DNA of 64,000 bases from Spirometra erinaceieuropaei (taxonomy: Eukaryota; Platyhelminthes; Cestoda; Diphyllobothriidea; Diphyllobothriidae), in contig CACRXP010000660.1 in the NCBI GenBank assembly GCA_902702965.1, positions 267,202 to 331,201 of the forward strand. Reading direction: 5' to 3'. Both the position numbers and the translations under genes were made by a program. A model generated the notes under the pieces. It was given only the letters and a program-made list of their open reading frames with translations, ran no database searches and was not told the origin of the DNA. Each line of letters opens with the position of its first letter. Position 1 is the first letter of the stretch. Shown here piece by piece: positions 1 through 12,399 of the stretch.

Positions 1-375
1 ACGGCACACCAGCGTATTCCTCGCTAAAATAAGTCCAACGCGGTCGAATCGGTCACGACGAGCTGACCGTCATTGCTTGGAAGGCCATCAACTAACAGGA
101 TTACCCGGCCCCTCTCAGAATTGACAGTCGTGCTCCTACTAAATTTGACCTTCATGGGACTTCATTGATGCGAGATTCGAGCCAGCTTTGCAGTAGCCTG
201 ACACAGTTAGTCAGGGCCAGGTCGTGTGTGGTACGCGTAAGTGGGTTGTTTAGCCCTATCCGCCACTGCGTCCGAGTCCGTCTTCTGTCATCTTGTATTG
301 TACTGACATGGCGGTCGGGAGAGGATGGAGTGCAGTAGGTGTAGCTAAAATCTGCCTCGCTGCAAAATAATTCAC
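1..375. repeat. Dispersed repeat, copy 1
   Basis: cacaccagcgtattcctc and later blocks (ggtcgtgtgtggtacgcgta; ggagtgcagtaggtgtag; tctgcctcgctgcaaa) recur in order at 52672-53100 and partly at 26975-27140 and 3540-3640. No coding capacity. Confidence 0.5.
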
Positions 376-396
376 ACGCAAGTCACTGCCCTGCAA

Positions 397-835
397 TGGT
401 GGGGGGACGCTTACCGATCGTTCTTACGAAACTCCCTCGTTCCGTAAGAACTTGAGAGACAGAGAGAGAGAGAGAGGGAGAGAGAGAGAGAGACAGAGAG
501 AGAAGGAGAGAGAGCCCGTAAGGCACAACGGAACGAGTGAGTTTCGTAAGAACGATCGGTAAGCGTCCCCCTACCATTGTATATTCCCGATTGAAAACCG
601 ACAGGGCAACGGGCTCGTGGACCAGTGGTTAGAGGCGTGAACTTCTAACTAAGAAGTCGCAAGTTCGAGCCTCGGGTGTTCCACACTTCGGGTTGAGTAT
701 GACTGGCTGACGACGGCTAATAAGCCAGAAATGGCCATCCCAGTCTCCCTTGTCTTTGTCGGTAATGCCATCCTGTCTATATCATGCGCCGCTGTGCTGC
801 TGTCGGTTGGGTTCGAGAAAGAGCCCGTAAATAAT
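397..835 (+). mobile_element. tRNA-derived SINE-like repeat with palindromic head
   Basis: 397-577 is an inverted repeat around a (GA)n core: a gcttaccgatcgttcttacg arm at the left is mirrored at 541-572. The tRNA-like body follows, with an A-box-like TGGACCAGTGG at 618-628 and a B-box-like AAGTTCGAGCC at 661-671, spaced as in tRNA genes. The family tail (gctgacgacggctaataag, then the aatggccatcccagtctccc block) ends near 835. The boxes indicate RNA polymerase III ancestry. This is the reference copy for the family. Confidence 0.75.
453..514. repeat. (GA)n microsatellite in SINE head
   Basis: Interrupted GA repeat forming the centre of the head palindrome. Confidence 0.85.
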
Positions 836-844
836 TCACACGCA

Positions 845-905
845 AGTCACTGCCAGAAATGGCCATTCCAGTCTCCCTTGTCTTAGTCGCTAATAGCATA
901 CTCAC
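845..905 (+). repeat. Extra tail fragment of the SINE-like family
   Basis: A second copy of the tail block (gccagaaatggccattccag...cttgtctta) lies just after the full copy. Confidence 0.6.
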
Positions 906-1363
906 TGTCCTGCGCCTACTCCAGGGTGCGCGCGATGGAGGCCGTCGTTTCTAAGGATCTTACTGCCACTTTTCTGTAAGAAAAGCCTTTCCCGGTATTC
1001 TCGTATGTGATTATTATAACTGTATTTGGACATATTCCATATTTCTTCTTCTTCTTCTTCTTCTTCTTCTTCTTCTTCTTCTTCTTCTTCTTCTTCTTCT
1101 TCTTCTTCTTCAGTTATACATACACCTGGAACTCGCACTTTCGCCTTCATTCGTATTCCATATTCTTTACCTTCAGCCTTCTTTTCTACGCGAACTATCG
1201 GTGTTAATGGGCTTGTATTCTCTGCACATATTCTGTTTGGCAGTTTTATCATCACTGGGCGTTTTCCCGGGCTACGCATGGGCAATAGACTTATTTTGGG
1301 AACCAGCATGATGTGTGTTCCACAAAACTGACAGCTGGGGAACATTTCTTTTCTATTCGCCAT
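902..1363 (-). other. Open frame of uncertain status ending in poly-Glu
   Basis: A 153-codon minus-strand frame. The first 80 residues (MANRKEMFPSCQFCGTHIML...) are not low-complexity, but the rest is poly-Glu from the (GAA) tract and then repeat-like sequence. It may be a remnant of a retroelement protein or chance. I do not recognise it. Confidence 0.15.
1043..1111. repeat. (TTC)23 microsatellite
   Basis: Twenty-three uninterrupted units. The sequence beyond it (cctggaactcgcactttcgc) resembles that beyond the (GAA) tract at 41204 in reverse, and the preceding bases loosely resemble a decayed Penelope LTR. Long Ser, Phe and Glu runs predicted here are artefacts. Confidence 0.9.
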
Positions 1364-1605
1364 TTCGGATGCTGATAAATTGGTAAGCTCGCGTGAAGAA
1401 CTTTGGTTATGAGTGAGGGTCCCGAGGTTTTTTTTATAACATAGGGGACCTAGATTGAAGAATTCGGGTGCCCTCTTGGATCTTTCTGAGGAGCGCCCAA
1501 CGTTTGCCTAGCTTTCTGCATGAATTACAGTTCATCACAAGGGTGTTTTAGCTTCCACAATCTTGATTCCGAACCTCAATCCACCTGGTAAGAATCTTAA
1601 CCTTT

Positions 1606-2153
1606 AATTTCGCGACTGCTCTTCAGCTGCTTCCCGTCGCTTCATAAGAGGGATAACGAGTGAGAACAATACAACAGATTTGAATTCATGCAGAAAATCG
1701 ATGCAGAAACAGCAAGGTTAGGGTTTTGGGCAAAGTTGGCTAATCGATAAAGTTAGTAACACAAACGCCGTAGGGGAAGAAAGTGAAAAAAGGAGGAAAC
1801 GTTAAAGAGCAAAAATGAGAGGAGAGAGGGGGAATCATGGAGCCAGAGGCTACCCTGGTAATGTTAGGTTAACCACGTGCTCCAATTGTTTACAAAGATC
1901 TGGTTTCACTCGTCGTATATAGGCTGCCCCCTCTCTCCTCTCATTTTTGCTCTTTAACGTTTCCTCCTTTTTTCACTTTCTTCCCCTACGGCGTTTGTGT
2001 TACTAACTTTATCGATTAGCCAACTTTGCCCAAAACCCTAACCTTGCTGTTTCTGCATCGATTTTCTGCATGAATTCAAATCTGTTGTATTGTTCTCACT
2101 CGTTATCCCTCTTATGAAGCGACAGGAAGCAGCTGAAGAGCAGTCGCGAAATT
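1606..2153. repeat. Near-perfect palindrome, 227-bp arms, 94-bp loop
   Basis: Arms 1606-1832 and 1927-2153 are reverse complements with a single mismatch by my reading and no indels. The loop is 1833-1926. Direct near-repeats aatcttaaccttYaat flank it (about 1593-1608 and 2219-2234). It may be a foldback or MITE-like insertion, or an inverted duplication. Transcription would give a long hairpin RNA. Confidence 0.9.
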
Positions 2154-2539
2154 TTTGGTGCCAATAAATCCTGCCGTTCTTGCCTACTTCAGCTTCGTAC
2201 CGGGGACAAAATGCTTCAAATCTTAACCTTCAATCGCGCCACTCGCAATTATACCCTAGCAGAAGAAAGTGGAGCAGACTGTGTAGCGGCCGAAGTTACA
2301 TCAGGAGGTATTTTTTCTTGGAATAATCCATTTCGGGCTGGGGAAACGGGAGGCAGTCATGACATTATAAAAATACAAATGCTACTGTTCTGGTTTTAAA
2401 CATTAGGCTGAAGTTATTTGGACCACATAAACTGCAGAACCCGGTAATATGCTTCCTTTGGGCACGTAGAGTTAAATCGCATGGGCTAGTTGCATTGTTT
2501 TTACTGTTGTAAGCAGGCATAATCAAAGGGGTATCCGGC

Positions 2540-2965
2540 AGTATGACACGGGTTTGCAGACTGGAAGACATGAAATATTGACTGGAGTTCTGAAACGTGT
2601 TTTTTGATTCAAAAGTATTACTTAAGTAGACTTGTAATATATAGTACCGATCAGCACGCCGCCTTTTGAACGACCTTCTTTTCGAGCGCCTGCAACGAAT
2701 AAAATCTGGAAAAAAGGACTACTTGTGTAGCATGGATTTCAAAAAGTTTCCAACTATCATATCTTTTAAGACCACTAAATGTTCTTTCATAGAGCGTCGC
2801 ATCTGTCCATTTATTGATGCTGCTCACAAAGTATACAGCATGGCCCAAACCCATTTGCAATTTTATGAGTTTTATATGACGTCTCCATAATAGCGCAGAG
2901 AAGAACGTATGATTTTCCTTATATGGAAAATATATATTTTGTAGCTTGAAAACCGTGAATGCAAA
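2540..2965. repeat. Left part of a 980-bp-type element
   Basis: Shares aaaaaaggactactt and the ggaaaatat...gtagYttggaaacc...gaatgcaa order with 31395-31800. No intact end. Confidence 0.4.
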
Positions 2966-3539
2966 TGTGACTGCAAGTCAGGTTCAAAATCATTCGAGAA
3001 CCAAAAAAGGACAGCGAAGGCTGTGCAACCCCACCTCCCCAGGCTGTCACGGCCCCTTCTCGAACCATCTGTGACACTCTCCTGTATGTGAAGGGAGTGG
3101 GTGTACTTTATGGGTAGTGCTTCACATTTGACGACGGCTTGGTCACCCAACCTTGAAGGGCGACGGCTCAGGCCAAATGCAGGATCACGTGTCGCACTTC
3201 TAGGTCAACAGGTCTGACAACGTGCGCTGCGCCAGTATCAGCAAACCACGATTGTCGCAGCCTAGTATGCGCTGGCAGTTCCCTGACACCTGGTTCTCTG
3301 CCGGTAGATTCGCTTGCGCTCCCGCTGGATATACATGTGGTGGGCATAGTTGCCCAGTCATAATCGTCCTGACCCCTGATGGGGTGTTGCTGTTGTTGTT
3401 GGGGAAAAATTCCGGTCCAGTGTATGTTCCGGACCAGGGGGCTGTGGAGTGGAACGCCAAGGAGCGGGCTCGACCATGTCACCCACCTGCGCCCTTTCCC
3501 ACCTCCGGTCTTTTTGATCTGTCCTGGCAACGAGTTCAG

Positions 3540-3640
3540 GTAGGGAGTGCGAATTGAGAGCGCGGTAGGCGCTGTGCAAGTCTACTATTACTATGAGCTA
3601 ATTCACGCACAAGTCACCGTCCCTGCTTCACCATGCTGTG
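3540..3640. repeat. Fragment of the dispersed repeat
   Basis: tgcaagtctactatta and aattcacgcacaagtcaccgt match blocks at 329-390. Confidence 0.45.
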
Positions 3641-4137
3641 GAGCATTCGGCGGACATCGTCGAAAAACGACGGTCGATCTGTCAATCCCACCTCACAACT
3701 GTCCTGTTACTGTTTATGGGAGGGACTATGCACAAGTATTTTTAAAAAATAAATATGTCAGGCGTGCGCATTCGACGGCAGAAACCTTTCAGAGATATCG
3801 AGGAGGCAGGGCGCTTGTGTTCTAACCAAGACAAAGTAAACCAAACCGCAGCCAGCGATTCTTGCAGCGCGCATAGTATAGCGAGTACCGACATGGCAAA
3901 AAAGGTGTAACTGCTCTTCTGGAATAAAAAATTAACTCAAGGCATACGGGATCGACAACAAAAGGCAATGCAAGTACATCTGGGTAATCAGGAAATCAAG
4001 CGAGGAGCGAGAACATCATGCCTAGGAAGTTACCAATAGAAAAATTAATACTGAAACTACTCGGTTATATCAAATTGTTAGATTACACACAAAGATGGAC
4101 TTCTTGTGGCTATGGGTCAATAAACAAAGCAAGGCCT

Positions 4138-4927
4138 GGTAACAATCGGGAGATGGCACCCAAAAAAATCCGTTGCCTAGAAATAATACCTTTAACAGTG
4201 GACTCAAACGCCTTCAGGCTATATCAGCGGTTGCAGGCCTACTTTTACGCACATCTTGGAGTTTCCGCGACGTCCTAACATGGGCTGGCAGAAGGAACAT
4301 CGCAGGAGGTTACATGGACAATGGTCGCTGTTACCCAACCTTCCCAATCGTTACACACGTACACTTGAATATACGGCATACACTCGCATTATGGCAGTTT
4401 ATTACAAAACAAAATCACTTTTAAATAGGATAAGTCTGCACAACATGGGACAGGAACAGTTCCCAGGCATCTGTGAAAGACGTGGCATTGAGACCAAACC
4501 AAAGACGATACTGTACTTCGTCTACGTGAACCCACACAGCTCGACCACATACAGGGCTTCCCTCGTGGAGTTTCCTTTTCAGTCTACTCCAGTATGCCTC
4601 AATGGCATTGATGTGCCGTCTGGTGGTAGGGACCTTGAAGTTCTTTGAGTGGTTAACAGAGAAATGTAGATAATCTTCTGAGGGAAGACAATTATACGCC
4701 TTCCACTCGTCCGTTACCACTATACTGCATTTAACGACCCATTTTGTAATAACGGAACGGAGAGCGAGCCAACTTCGATCAATCACCTGTTCAAATAAGG
4801 CTTTCCGTCAGCTAGTATCGTACATCCCGACCAGCCACCACCCATAAAACCCCTATTACCACCTGTCCCGTAAGACAGGCTGTTTTGGTTAGGCGGATTT
4901 TTTGGGTGCTATCTCCCGATGGTTACC
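4138..4927 (-). mobile_element. Merlin-type DNA transposon remnant with TIRs
   Basis: About 790 bp. The left end ggtaacaatcgggagatggc and the right end, read in reverse as ggtaaccatcgggagatagc, are inverted repeats of about 40 bp. AAGGCCT lies directly outside both ends (4131-4137 and 4928-4934), a likely 7-8-bp target duplication. Because AAGGCCTT is itself palindromic, it could instead belong to the TIR. Inside is a minus-strand transposase fragment of the IS1595/Merlin type. Merlin elements typically have GG-starting TIRs and 8-9-bp duplications. Confidence 0.75.
4421..4786 (-). pseudogene. C-terminal part of Merlin/IS1595-like DDE transposase
   Basis: A 121-residue open frame. Its TDEWKAY at 25-31 carries the second catalytic Asp (Asp26). 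VNHSKNFKVP at 44-53 and RRHINAIEAYWSRLKRKL at 56-73 follow, with the third catalytic residue Glu63 and the family's conserved Trp66. This spacing is typical of ISXO2/IS1595-like transposases, the bacterial relatives of Merlin. The N-terminal half with the first catalytic Asp is missing, since the right TIR begins about 100 bases away. The protein could not be active. The first codon is not a real start. Confidence 0.75.
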
Positions 4928-5074
4928 AAGGCCTTCTAAAACAAACCTCGTAGTTACCTATACAAGCTAAGCCCAGTGGGGTTACACGACCCAGCCTTAC
5001 CCATAGAGTTCTTCAAAGCCGAGAGATGCCCTTTCTTCGAGCCTAAAATTTACAGAATTTATAATCTATTACTA

Positions 5075-5400
5075 AGTGCGTCCAAGGAAAGGTACCTATG
5101 CACATGCTTCCCACAACAGAATATGTATACTTTGTAGAAAACATGCACAAAAATGCTCATGCTTGTACCGTTTGGCCGTAAGTTACATTTTCGTGGAATT
5201 ATTTGAATTCACGAGGGCATGGAAAATCAATGTCAAAGATTCACGCCACAAAAGTACTCATTTTTTTGCACAAGTGATCAGGAAAAATTACGTTGGAAAG
5301 TCGGCACCCCACGTGACCGAAATGTTTAGAGATTAGTCTGCAAAAAAGTTGACAATTAAGTAATCTTGTCTAGTCGGAAGTATATTTTAAAATTTCATCC
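5075..5400. repeat. Right part of a 980-bp-type element
   Basis: The series cggcaccccacgtgaccgaaatgttta and ttgacaattaagtaatctt follows the order seen at 32068-32150. Partial and old. Confidence 0.4.
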
Positions 5401-5423
5401 AACATTCCATCGGATAGCACATC

Positions 5424-5836
5424 GGTTAGATCGCAGTTGGTAGCCAGGAATGGGAAGCGGACGGCGACCTTAACCCTAATCCCAACCTTAAACCCAACCC
5501 TAACCTCAACCTTAAATGCTAACCGTTAATCCTAACGGCGACCCTAACCCTAACCGAAATCGTAAACGTAACCGTACCCCTTAGACATAGCCGTAACTGA
5601 GAGGCCTAACCGTAATGCTGCAACTTAATCGTACGCTCAAACCCTAACCGAAACCCGAAAACCTAAGCCTAAAGGCAGTACCCTAACCTGAAAATCGGAA
5701 ACCATTAACCGGCACCCTAATCCTAACCCCAAACGTAAAACGGAAGCCAAATGGGTCAGATGTGACAAAATAGCCCCAGTACACAACCCCCCAGCCAACT
5801 GTAATACGGGGCCTAGCTACCAACTGCGATCTAGCC
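5424..5836. mobile_element. 413-bp TIR element with telomere-like core, exact TSD
   Basis: The ends ggttagatcgcagttggtag and, in reverse, ggctagatcgcagttggtag are TIRs of about 22 bp. AGCACATC occurs directly outside both ends (5416-5423 and 5837-5844), a perfect 8-bp duplication. The interior is a degenerate array of CCCTAA, CCTTAA and CCGTAA-like hexamers (5468-5745). No coding capacity. GG-starting TIRs and the 8-bp duplication fit a non-autonomous Merlin-like element; hAT is the alternative. Confidence 0.85.
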
Positions 5837-6923
5837 AGCACATCTACTATAATTTAGCATCTACGGCCTGTTTAATGACAGAGCCATATCATCTCCTTCC
5901 TCATTCTTTTTTTCTGATCAGTAACGTCGCATATTTTCTTACTGGAGCCAACCAGTTCGACCTGTCTGGTTGGAGCATTCTTACCTTTTGGTATTGGCCG
6001 CTGTCTTGAGCTTACAGGCGCCGAGTACAGTCCCAGTTATTAGGAATGCACCGCACTCTCGGGTTCATCGCAGGCGAATGTTGGGGGAAGACATCACGCC
6101 GGTGGGTTTGTCTGTCCTGCCTGATGACGCTCTCGTCACCGGAGGCGACAGCACAGACTAGCGCCACGCTACTTTGTTTATCACGGGGGCAGGGGGTACT
6201 CTGCAGCCTACCGAGTTCAACAATCTTACGAGAATGTGTGTCTGAATGGCAAAACAAGGTCAGACAACTAGAGCTGTGAATCAACAGCACTGCCGCCCTC
6301 CCCCCATACGCGTGGCGGTTTCTCAGTGCAGTTAGCTAATTTCACTTAATCGGCTTTTGGGTCTATGAAAGCTGCCCTTAAACCACATTAAACACAGCCA
6401 TAAGACATCGAACATTATTATGGTCGGCGCCGCGTTGCCCAACTAGTTAATTATCTTTCAAGCTCCTATTTCTACTTCTTTGGGATAGTCATCACATTTC
6501 TTGGAATAACTAAAAGATGCACAGCAGGATCGATTTTGCCCGTTCCCTCTCTCTCTCTCTCTCTCAACCCTTCATCTTCCATCATGAACCAGTTGCGAAA
6601 CCGAGCCAATCCGGCAGGAATGGAGCTCGGAAACAGTGTCTGTTCCGGTATAAAATTCCTGTGCAGCATGCAGCAGCTTGTGGTTTCAGCTGGTGGTAGG
6701 GATCATGGTTTGTTGAATAAAGACAGAATAAACTCGAAGCATTTCAGCACTAGTCTATCCCCATTTCCGTCATCTAACTTTTGCTATCAGACTTTGATCG
6801 TGTTCGGACTGGCAGGTTGCCTCCTGTTAGTGACCTCTGTCACCCATACGGAGCTTGTGTTGTTCGGAAAGCTAACGGATCAGTATGCTCTCGTTCCGAA
6901 TTATATATATATATATTTAGCAA

Positions 6924-7312
6924 GCATCTATGTCGGGAGTACGGTATAATACCTTTACGATATGAAATTCCTACTACTCGTAGTACTACTTGTTTGTAGA
7001 ATGGGCATTACGTGGTTATTCCACAGTAGTTCATTGCCTTCGGCTCGAATGTTCATTGAAATTTCGGTTCTGACCCTAAAAAGTCATGTTCCGGAGATTT
7101 AACTCTAAGTCCTGCACTGAGTAATTTCTGAAATTATTCACTTAAATATTCTCTGGAGTTCATGACCAGAAACCGCTAGAGAACGCGGGGGATCCCACTG
7201 AAGAGCTGAACCCCTCGCAGCTGTGTCTCGCAGCGGCGGAATATCGGCGAAACACGTTTCTGGGATTTTAGAAAGTATCTATGTCGGGAGTACGGTATAA
7301 TACCTTTACCGC
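6924..7312. repeat. About 350-bp repeat with direct terminal repeats
   Basis: tctatgtcgggagtacggta and the next bases occur at about 6928 and again at 7279, giving 30-35-bp direct repeats 351 bases apart. A diverged copy with the same layout is at 45210-45580. Confidence 0.6.
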
Positions 7313-7387
7313 ATATATGTATATATATATATATATGCAAAATATCATTACCAAGGAGCACAGGGCAGACTAAGAGAGGGATGAGTG

Positions 7388-7690
7388 AGCTACGTAACGC
7401 GATCGATGAGCGTCCCTCTACCATCGTATATACTCGACCGAAACCGACAGGACAGCGAGCCTGTGCCTCAGTGGGTAGATTGCTGGACGTCTAACCGACA
7501 GGTCTCGAGATTGAACCTCGGGGATTGCACACCTATGGGTTGGGTATGACCGACTGACGACGGCTAATAGGCCAGTAACGGCCATCCGGGTCTCCCCTTT
7601 CTTCGTCGGCAATGCCATTTTGCCTACAATACGTGCCACTATGCGGATGACGGTTGGGCTCTAGAGGAAGCTCCAAGGCAGAACGGGCGA
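7388..7690 (+). mobile_element. SINE-like repeat, diverged copy
   Basis: Head (cgatcgatgagcg...), tRNA-like part (tgcctcagtgggtagattg and tctcgagattgaacctc, a degraded B box) and tail (gactgacgacggctaatagg) are in the same order as at 397-835. Confidence 0.65.
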
Positions 7691-8579
7691 TCATGTTCAG
7701 TAATGCGATCGGTGACCACCCTTCCATCGCCTCGCTTTTTCCTTCTTTTTTCTTTTTCTATCCAATGGCATAGGCCTCGCGTAGTTCTCACGGTTCGGCA
7801 TATATTGAAAAATAAGGATCTCAAGAAATTGAATTCGAAATTAATAAGTCCCCTGGGAAATGAAAAATATATACGACATACAATGTATATATGCTAGCAG
7901 AGGGGAGGTGTCATAGTCTGGGAGTAGATTGATACAGCGATAGAGAATGGAGGGTGGCAAGGCACTGATGACCTTAGGTTCGAGGAAGTGCTTATGACCC
8001 ATCAAGTAAAACCCAGAGGTGAGCAAGCTGCGCCACGTGTGTGAGCGCATGTTTGTATTTCTGATCTCAGCTGGTGGTCAGGGTTATGATTGTCTGACTG
8101 AAGACAAACAAGTCTGAAACAGTTCTGTATCAATCTATCTCCCAAACTCTGTCGTCTCCCCTCTGCTATCGTAGCTCGGCTGACTTCGGCCTGGTAGGTG
8201 GTTGCCTGATTGTGACCCTTTTCACCCATCAGAATCGTGTTTTCTTCGGGAAGCCAATGGAGCGGCATGCGCCCATTTCTGAGTGGATATATATGCAAAT
8301 ATACCCAATATATACATATATACAATAGAGATAGACTTTTACTTTCATAAAACCATTGTATTGGGCAGTGGCGCTTGGGGGAGATAATGGTGCAGGAAAT
8401 AAATCAAACAAGCAAACTCCGCCGATACCGCACATATGTTTTTAGTGGCGCCATGGGCTCTGTCAGACTTACGGACCACCCAGAGACCCAACCAGACACG
8501 TTTGGCTGGGGAACGGCGAAATATTTCCATCTGCACTTTTTAACAGCCTCTCCGCCACCTTCCCTTCTTTAAATGTAAC

Positions 8580-11500
8580 ACTTTTAAGCTTTAGATGGGA
8601 GTACAACAGTCAGGGCTTTGTCGACAGAGAGAACATTTTATCTTCGGTCTAAAAAGCAGGTCTATTTGGATTCGCAGGGAGTTTACAATATACTTAGAAT
8701 AGCAAACTAAGTGCGGTTAGTCGAAAGGCAGTGTTTTGGGTAACTGCTTCTATGGCCTACTTATCCGCCTGCTTGTCCGAGAAAGTTAAAAGGAGCCATT
8801 TAGTACACTTCAATGGTTTATCCACTCGCCTGAAGGTGCAGGCTCTTAAGAGAATTCATCATCTGATAGGAAAAAACGCTAAATGCTGGAGCGCCGCTTA
8901 TCAGTAAATTGCGACCAACCAGACGACACGGGACTCCCCATGGCGGCTTGGCTGATGGCCGCGTTTTCATCCGATGTCTAAGTTACGATCTTCTCACACA
9001 CCCTGAATGCATCCAGACTCAGACAGGCGCCCACTGAATAATTACCAGCCGACAGAGGACCCTTTTAAAGTAAGAACGGCGAGGTAGCTGCAGCCATCGA
9101 CTTCCCACGTCTGTTTCAGTTAATTACCTCAGTTCGCACCGCATTCTGTTTCACGAAAATAGAGTGATAAATTTCCCGCTTTGCTGGATACTCATGCATG
9201 AGTTCGCCTGCACCGTGTAAACCAGGCACTTATTTTTGTAGAACGATGATGAATTTTTGAAAAAAAATGGAAAAACAGAGTAAAACTGGGTGCATATAGT
9301 TGGGGGCGGGGGATGATTTTTGACAGCCACTAGTTACTCGGTTCGGTTGTACATTTTATAAAAGTGTATTGTTTGTATAAATTCCCCAGAAAACAGTAAT
9401 TGACGAAGACAAGACGGCTGGAGTAGTCACTTCTGGTTTAATTGTCAGAGACACCCATATCTCAGGATGCGCGTCCGCGGTTAGAATCCGAATTAATATA
9501 TCCTCGCCCGACGTCCTCAGCTCTACGCAAGCGGGCTCACGTCGCTGGAAATGACCATTAAGTGATGGCCGTTTCTGTGACGTTACGTAAACGGCAAAAC
9601 AGTTTCAGGCCATTTAAACGAAGGAATCCCTGTCTGCCTTATTACTGCACTTTAGGGCATCAAAACGCACAAATCTGCTAATATGACTTTTAAGGATTGA
9701 TAAGGCATCTGGTTTTCTTAAAATAACCTTTGTGAAAGCAAGTTGATTACCACGGTTAGCATCGGACCTAACATAAAATTTCTAGTCTCGCTTAATCTGT
9801 TCATAAAACCTCTCGTGGGTAAATTACTTTCCTTTCAGTGAAAAACTCGCTCAGATGTGAAACCGGAGCCTAGGACATGTACTAGTATAGGAAATTGCAC
9901 GGATTTATTGCAGCGTCCATTTTTGCTAAAACTTCTTAGTATTTTGCTTGGTATAATCCCGTAAACACAATCTCTGCACAAGAAAAGGCCATTTCATTAA
10001 AGGAAGTTTACGAGCCAGCAAAATGCTTGCATCAGTTTCCGTTATCAAGTCGCATGAGGTAGGCCACGTACTGTATTCGGTCACATGAAAATGACATGCA
10101 CTGATCTACCCTGGTAACATGATGGGAAGGGCATTTCCTCTCTGCTTTGAACTTTTAAATCTGCGACCCACCATACTACTGTCCTTGTCAGTAGAATTTT
10201 TCCATTGCGGAATGCTAGTCGACATGCGCCCACCTGCATTGACCATAGAACATGAATCCCAAAACAGAGCGGAATGTTCATTTTTAGTCTGGGATCTGAA
10301 AAAAAACGGTGCATGAGTCGTGACTGTATGCAAACCCTCACAAGCAATGGACACATTTTACTCACACTGAAAGTCACATTATTGCGCTCGCGACAAAACG
10401 CAATATCGAAAAACAGGACAGGTATTTCCCTAGTTTTCTGTAATTGTTGAAAGCAGCTGCAAGTGCTTCGGTTCGTTAGTTAAATCCTCCTTCGATATTT
10501 CTTATATTAATTCACGTATTGAATGTAATTAATCAATTTGGTAAGAAATTATACGGGCAAATTGACTTAAGGTCTTCAGAAGAGAACGCTTGAAATCCGC
10601 TGCATTTATCTATTTAAACAAGTAGCTCAAGATTTGACGAGATCAGGGAATAGCCGCTTAATATTTATACCCACTATGATTATTAATCGGTATTATGGCA
10701 TATTATCGCGTTAATTTACCCTTGACAGAGGACATGTTACAAACCCAGACATGTGGTTTATCGAACGTTTTCTGAGTTTGACTCATCAGTGAGTCTTCCA
10801 GTTTCCTCAATGCAGTTTTGGACAGTTCTCTTGTGACCAAAGATGATTATATACTTTCAGTCCGCCGAACGCATAGATAAAATAACTGAGCAATGAATAT
10901 TAAGTTTCAAGGTTAGCTATAGGCTCCCCATGCAGCCAAATCAATTTATTTTTTACTAGCATTTAAAAGGAAATCAATGCTTAAAAATCTGTAGGACGTA
11001 AAATATAGTTGAGCACTGTCTACCTACTGTTGAAATTACGCACTATTGCTATTTTATTGTGGCACTAAAAGGACATATAACTTTGTGCAATAAAAGAGGC
11101 TATTGAGTTCGCAATTAAAATTTTACGAGCGAGGAAAGACCATATCAGCCAATTCGAGAGCATTAAAATATCCAAATTATCACTAACGTATTGACCTTTA
11201 GGATATGCCTTCTCTTTGCGTCCTGGGGAAGTTTAATTTAACCTCAATTTTAAGGCAAAATAGGATAACATCGCGTTGAAACGCATGGAACTACTGTTAA
11301 TCTCAAATGGGGCCTCGACTGTCTGTAAGAAATAATCGAGAGGACCAGGTGTACGCAATACCATTACGTCGGTTGCGTCGACTCTTTCTCTGTTTTTTTG
11401 GGCGACATCAGTTCAGCGGACCTGTAATGCTTTGAAGCTGCTGGAATATTATTTAAAAGACAAAATTATGGACGTTACAGTCCGACAATAAGCGAACCCA

Positions 11501-12390
11501 ATTTAACCTTCGCTAGAGGTTTAGTGGCCGTAGTATCTCAAATTTTCTGCTCCCCGGATTCTGCATCACGTGGTGCCTTCCGTTTCATAAACAGGAGGAT
11601 GTCATGAGATAAACGAAGATTTCCATTTATTCGCGAAATAAAAAAGAATGCAGAGCCAAACCCTAAAGGAATTCGTTTGAGCGTTTGTTGTTCGTTCCCG
11701 GAGAAGTAGAAAATAGATGCTTGCAGCGGCGCATTACTGTCGAACTACAATGCGTTGGGAGGAATCCTATGGCTTTGAAGCGGTGTTTAGCTATAACATT
11801 TTGTGACTCCCTCTGCCGGCAGATTTTAATCAAGCCACCGCTACCGAACATTGCCACGGAAAGTCACAAACAGTGAGTCAAGAGTGTTACCTTGATGGAT
11901 ATTTGCCAAAAAGTGATATTTTGACATTATGTCCCCAAGTTGGGATAAATTTTCACCCGTCGCCCGTGGTTGCCGGGATTCGCTTTAGGTGGGGGATTCG
12001 ATAAATTGAGGGCGGTGGCCGTTGGTATCAGTTTCTGCACTGTGAAATCAAATTTTCTCATCTGCGCGTTCCAGCAGTCGTAGTAGACTATCAAGGTCGG
12101 CTTATTGAGTGCATGTGCGCAGTAAGTGAACAAACCTAACCCGTAGGTCCCCACTATCGTAAAGTATACTCCCCGTATTAACTGATTTCGCAGCTGGCGT
12201 TTGGAAAAACTTAACCTTATTCCGCTTTTTCTGCGCAATTCAGCCGTTCTTCTTAATTCAATATTTGCTAATGTTATGTTGACTGGAAACAGCTTCACCT
12301 CCAAACTTTATTGAGTGTTGAATAGCCGACGTGGTGCGTATTCCGAATGAGTATGTACGCGTGTATTTCGAAGAACAATTAGTTCTGTGT
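8580..12390. other. Gene-free AT-rich stretch
   Basis: No coding frame, RNA gene, long inverted repeat or recognisable transposon was found by reading. Probably intergenic or intronic sequence upstream of exon A with old repeats. Confidence 0.5.
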
Positions 12391-12399
12391 GAAATGTAA

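Noticed and set aside
611..690. Genuine tRNA gene
   Set aside because: The A- and B-box motifs are present, but no cloverleaf with a proper acceptor stem and anticodon arm can be drawn, and the sequence is repeated with a SINE tail.
1007..1331. Plus-strand frames with long Phe or Ser runs
   Set aside because: Translations of the (TTC)23 microsatellite; no gene support.
5468..5745. Chromosome end or fusion scar
   Set aside because: The telomere-like array is degenerate and enclosed by TIRs and a target duplication, so it belongs to a transposon.
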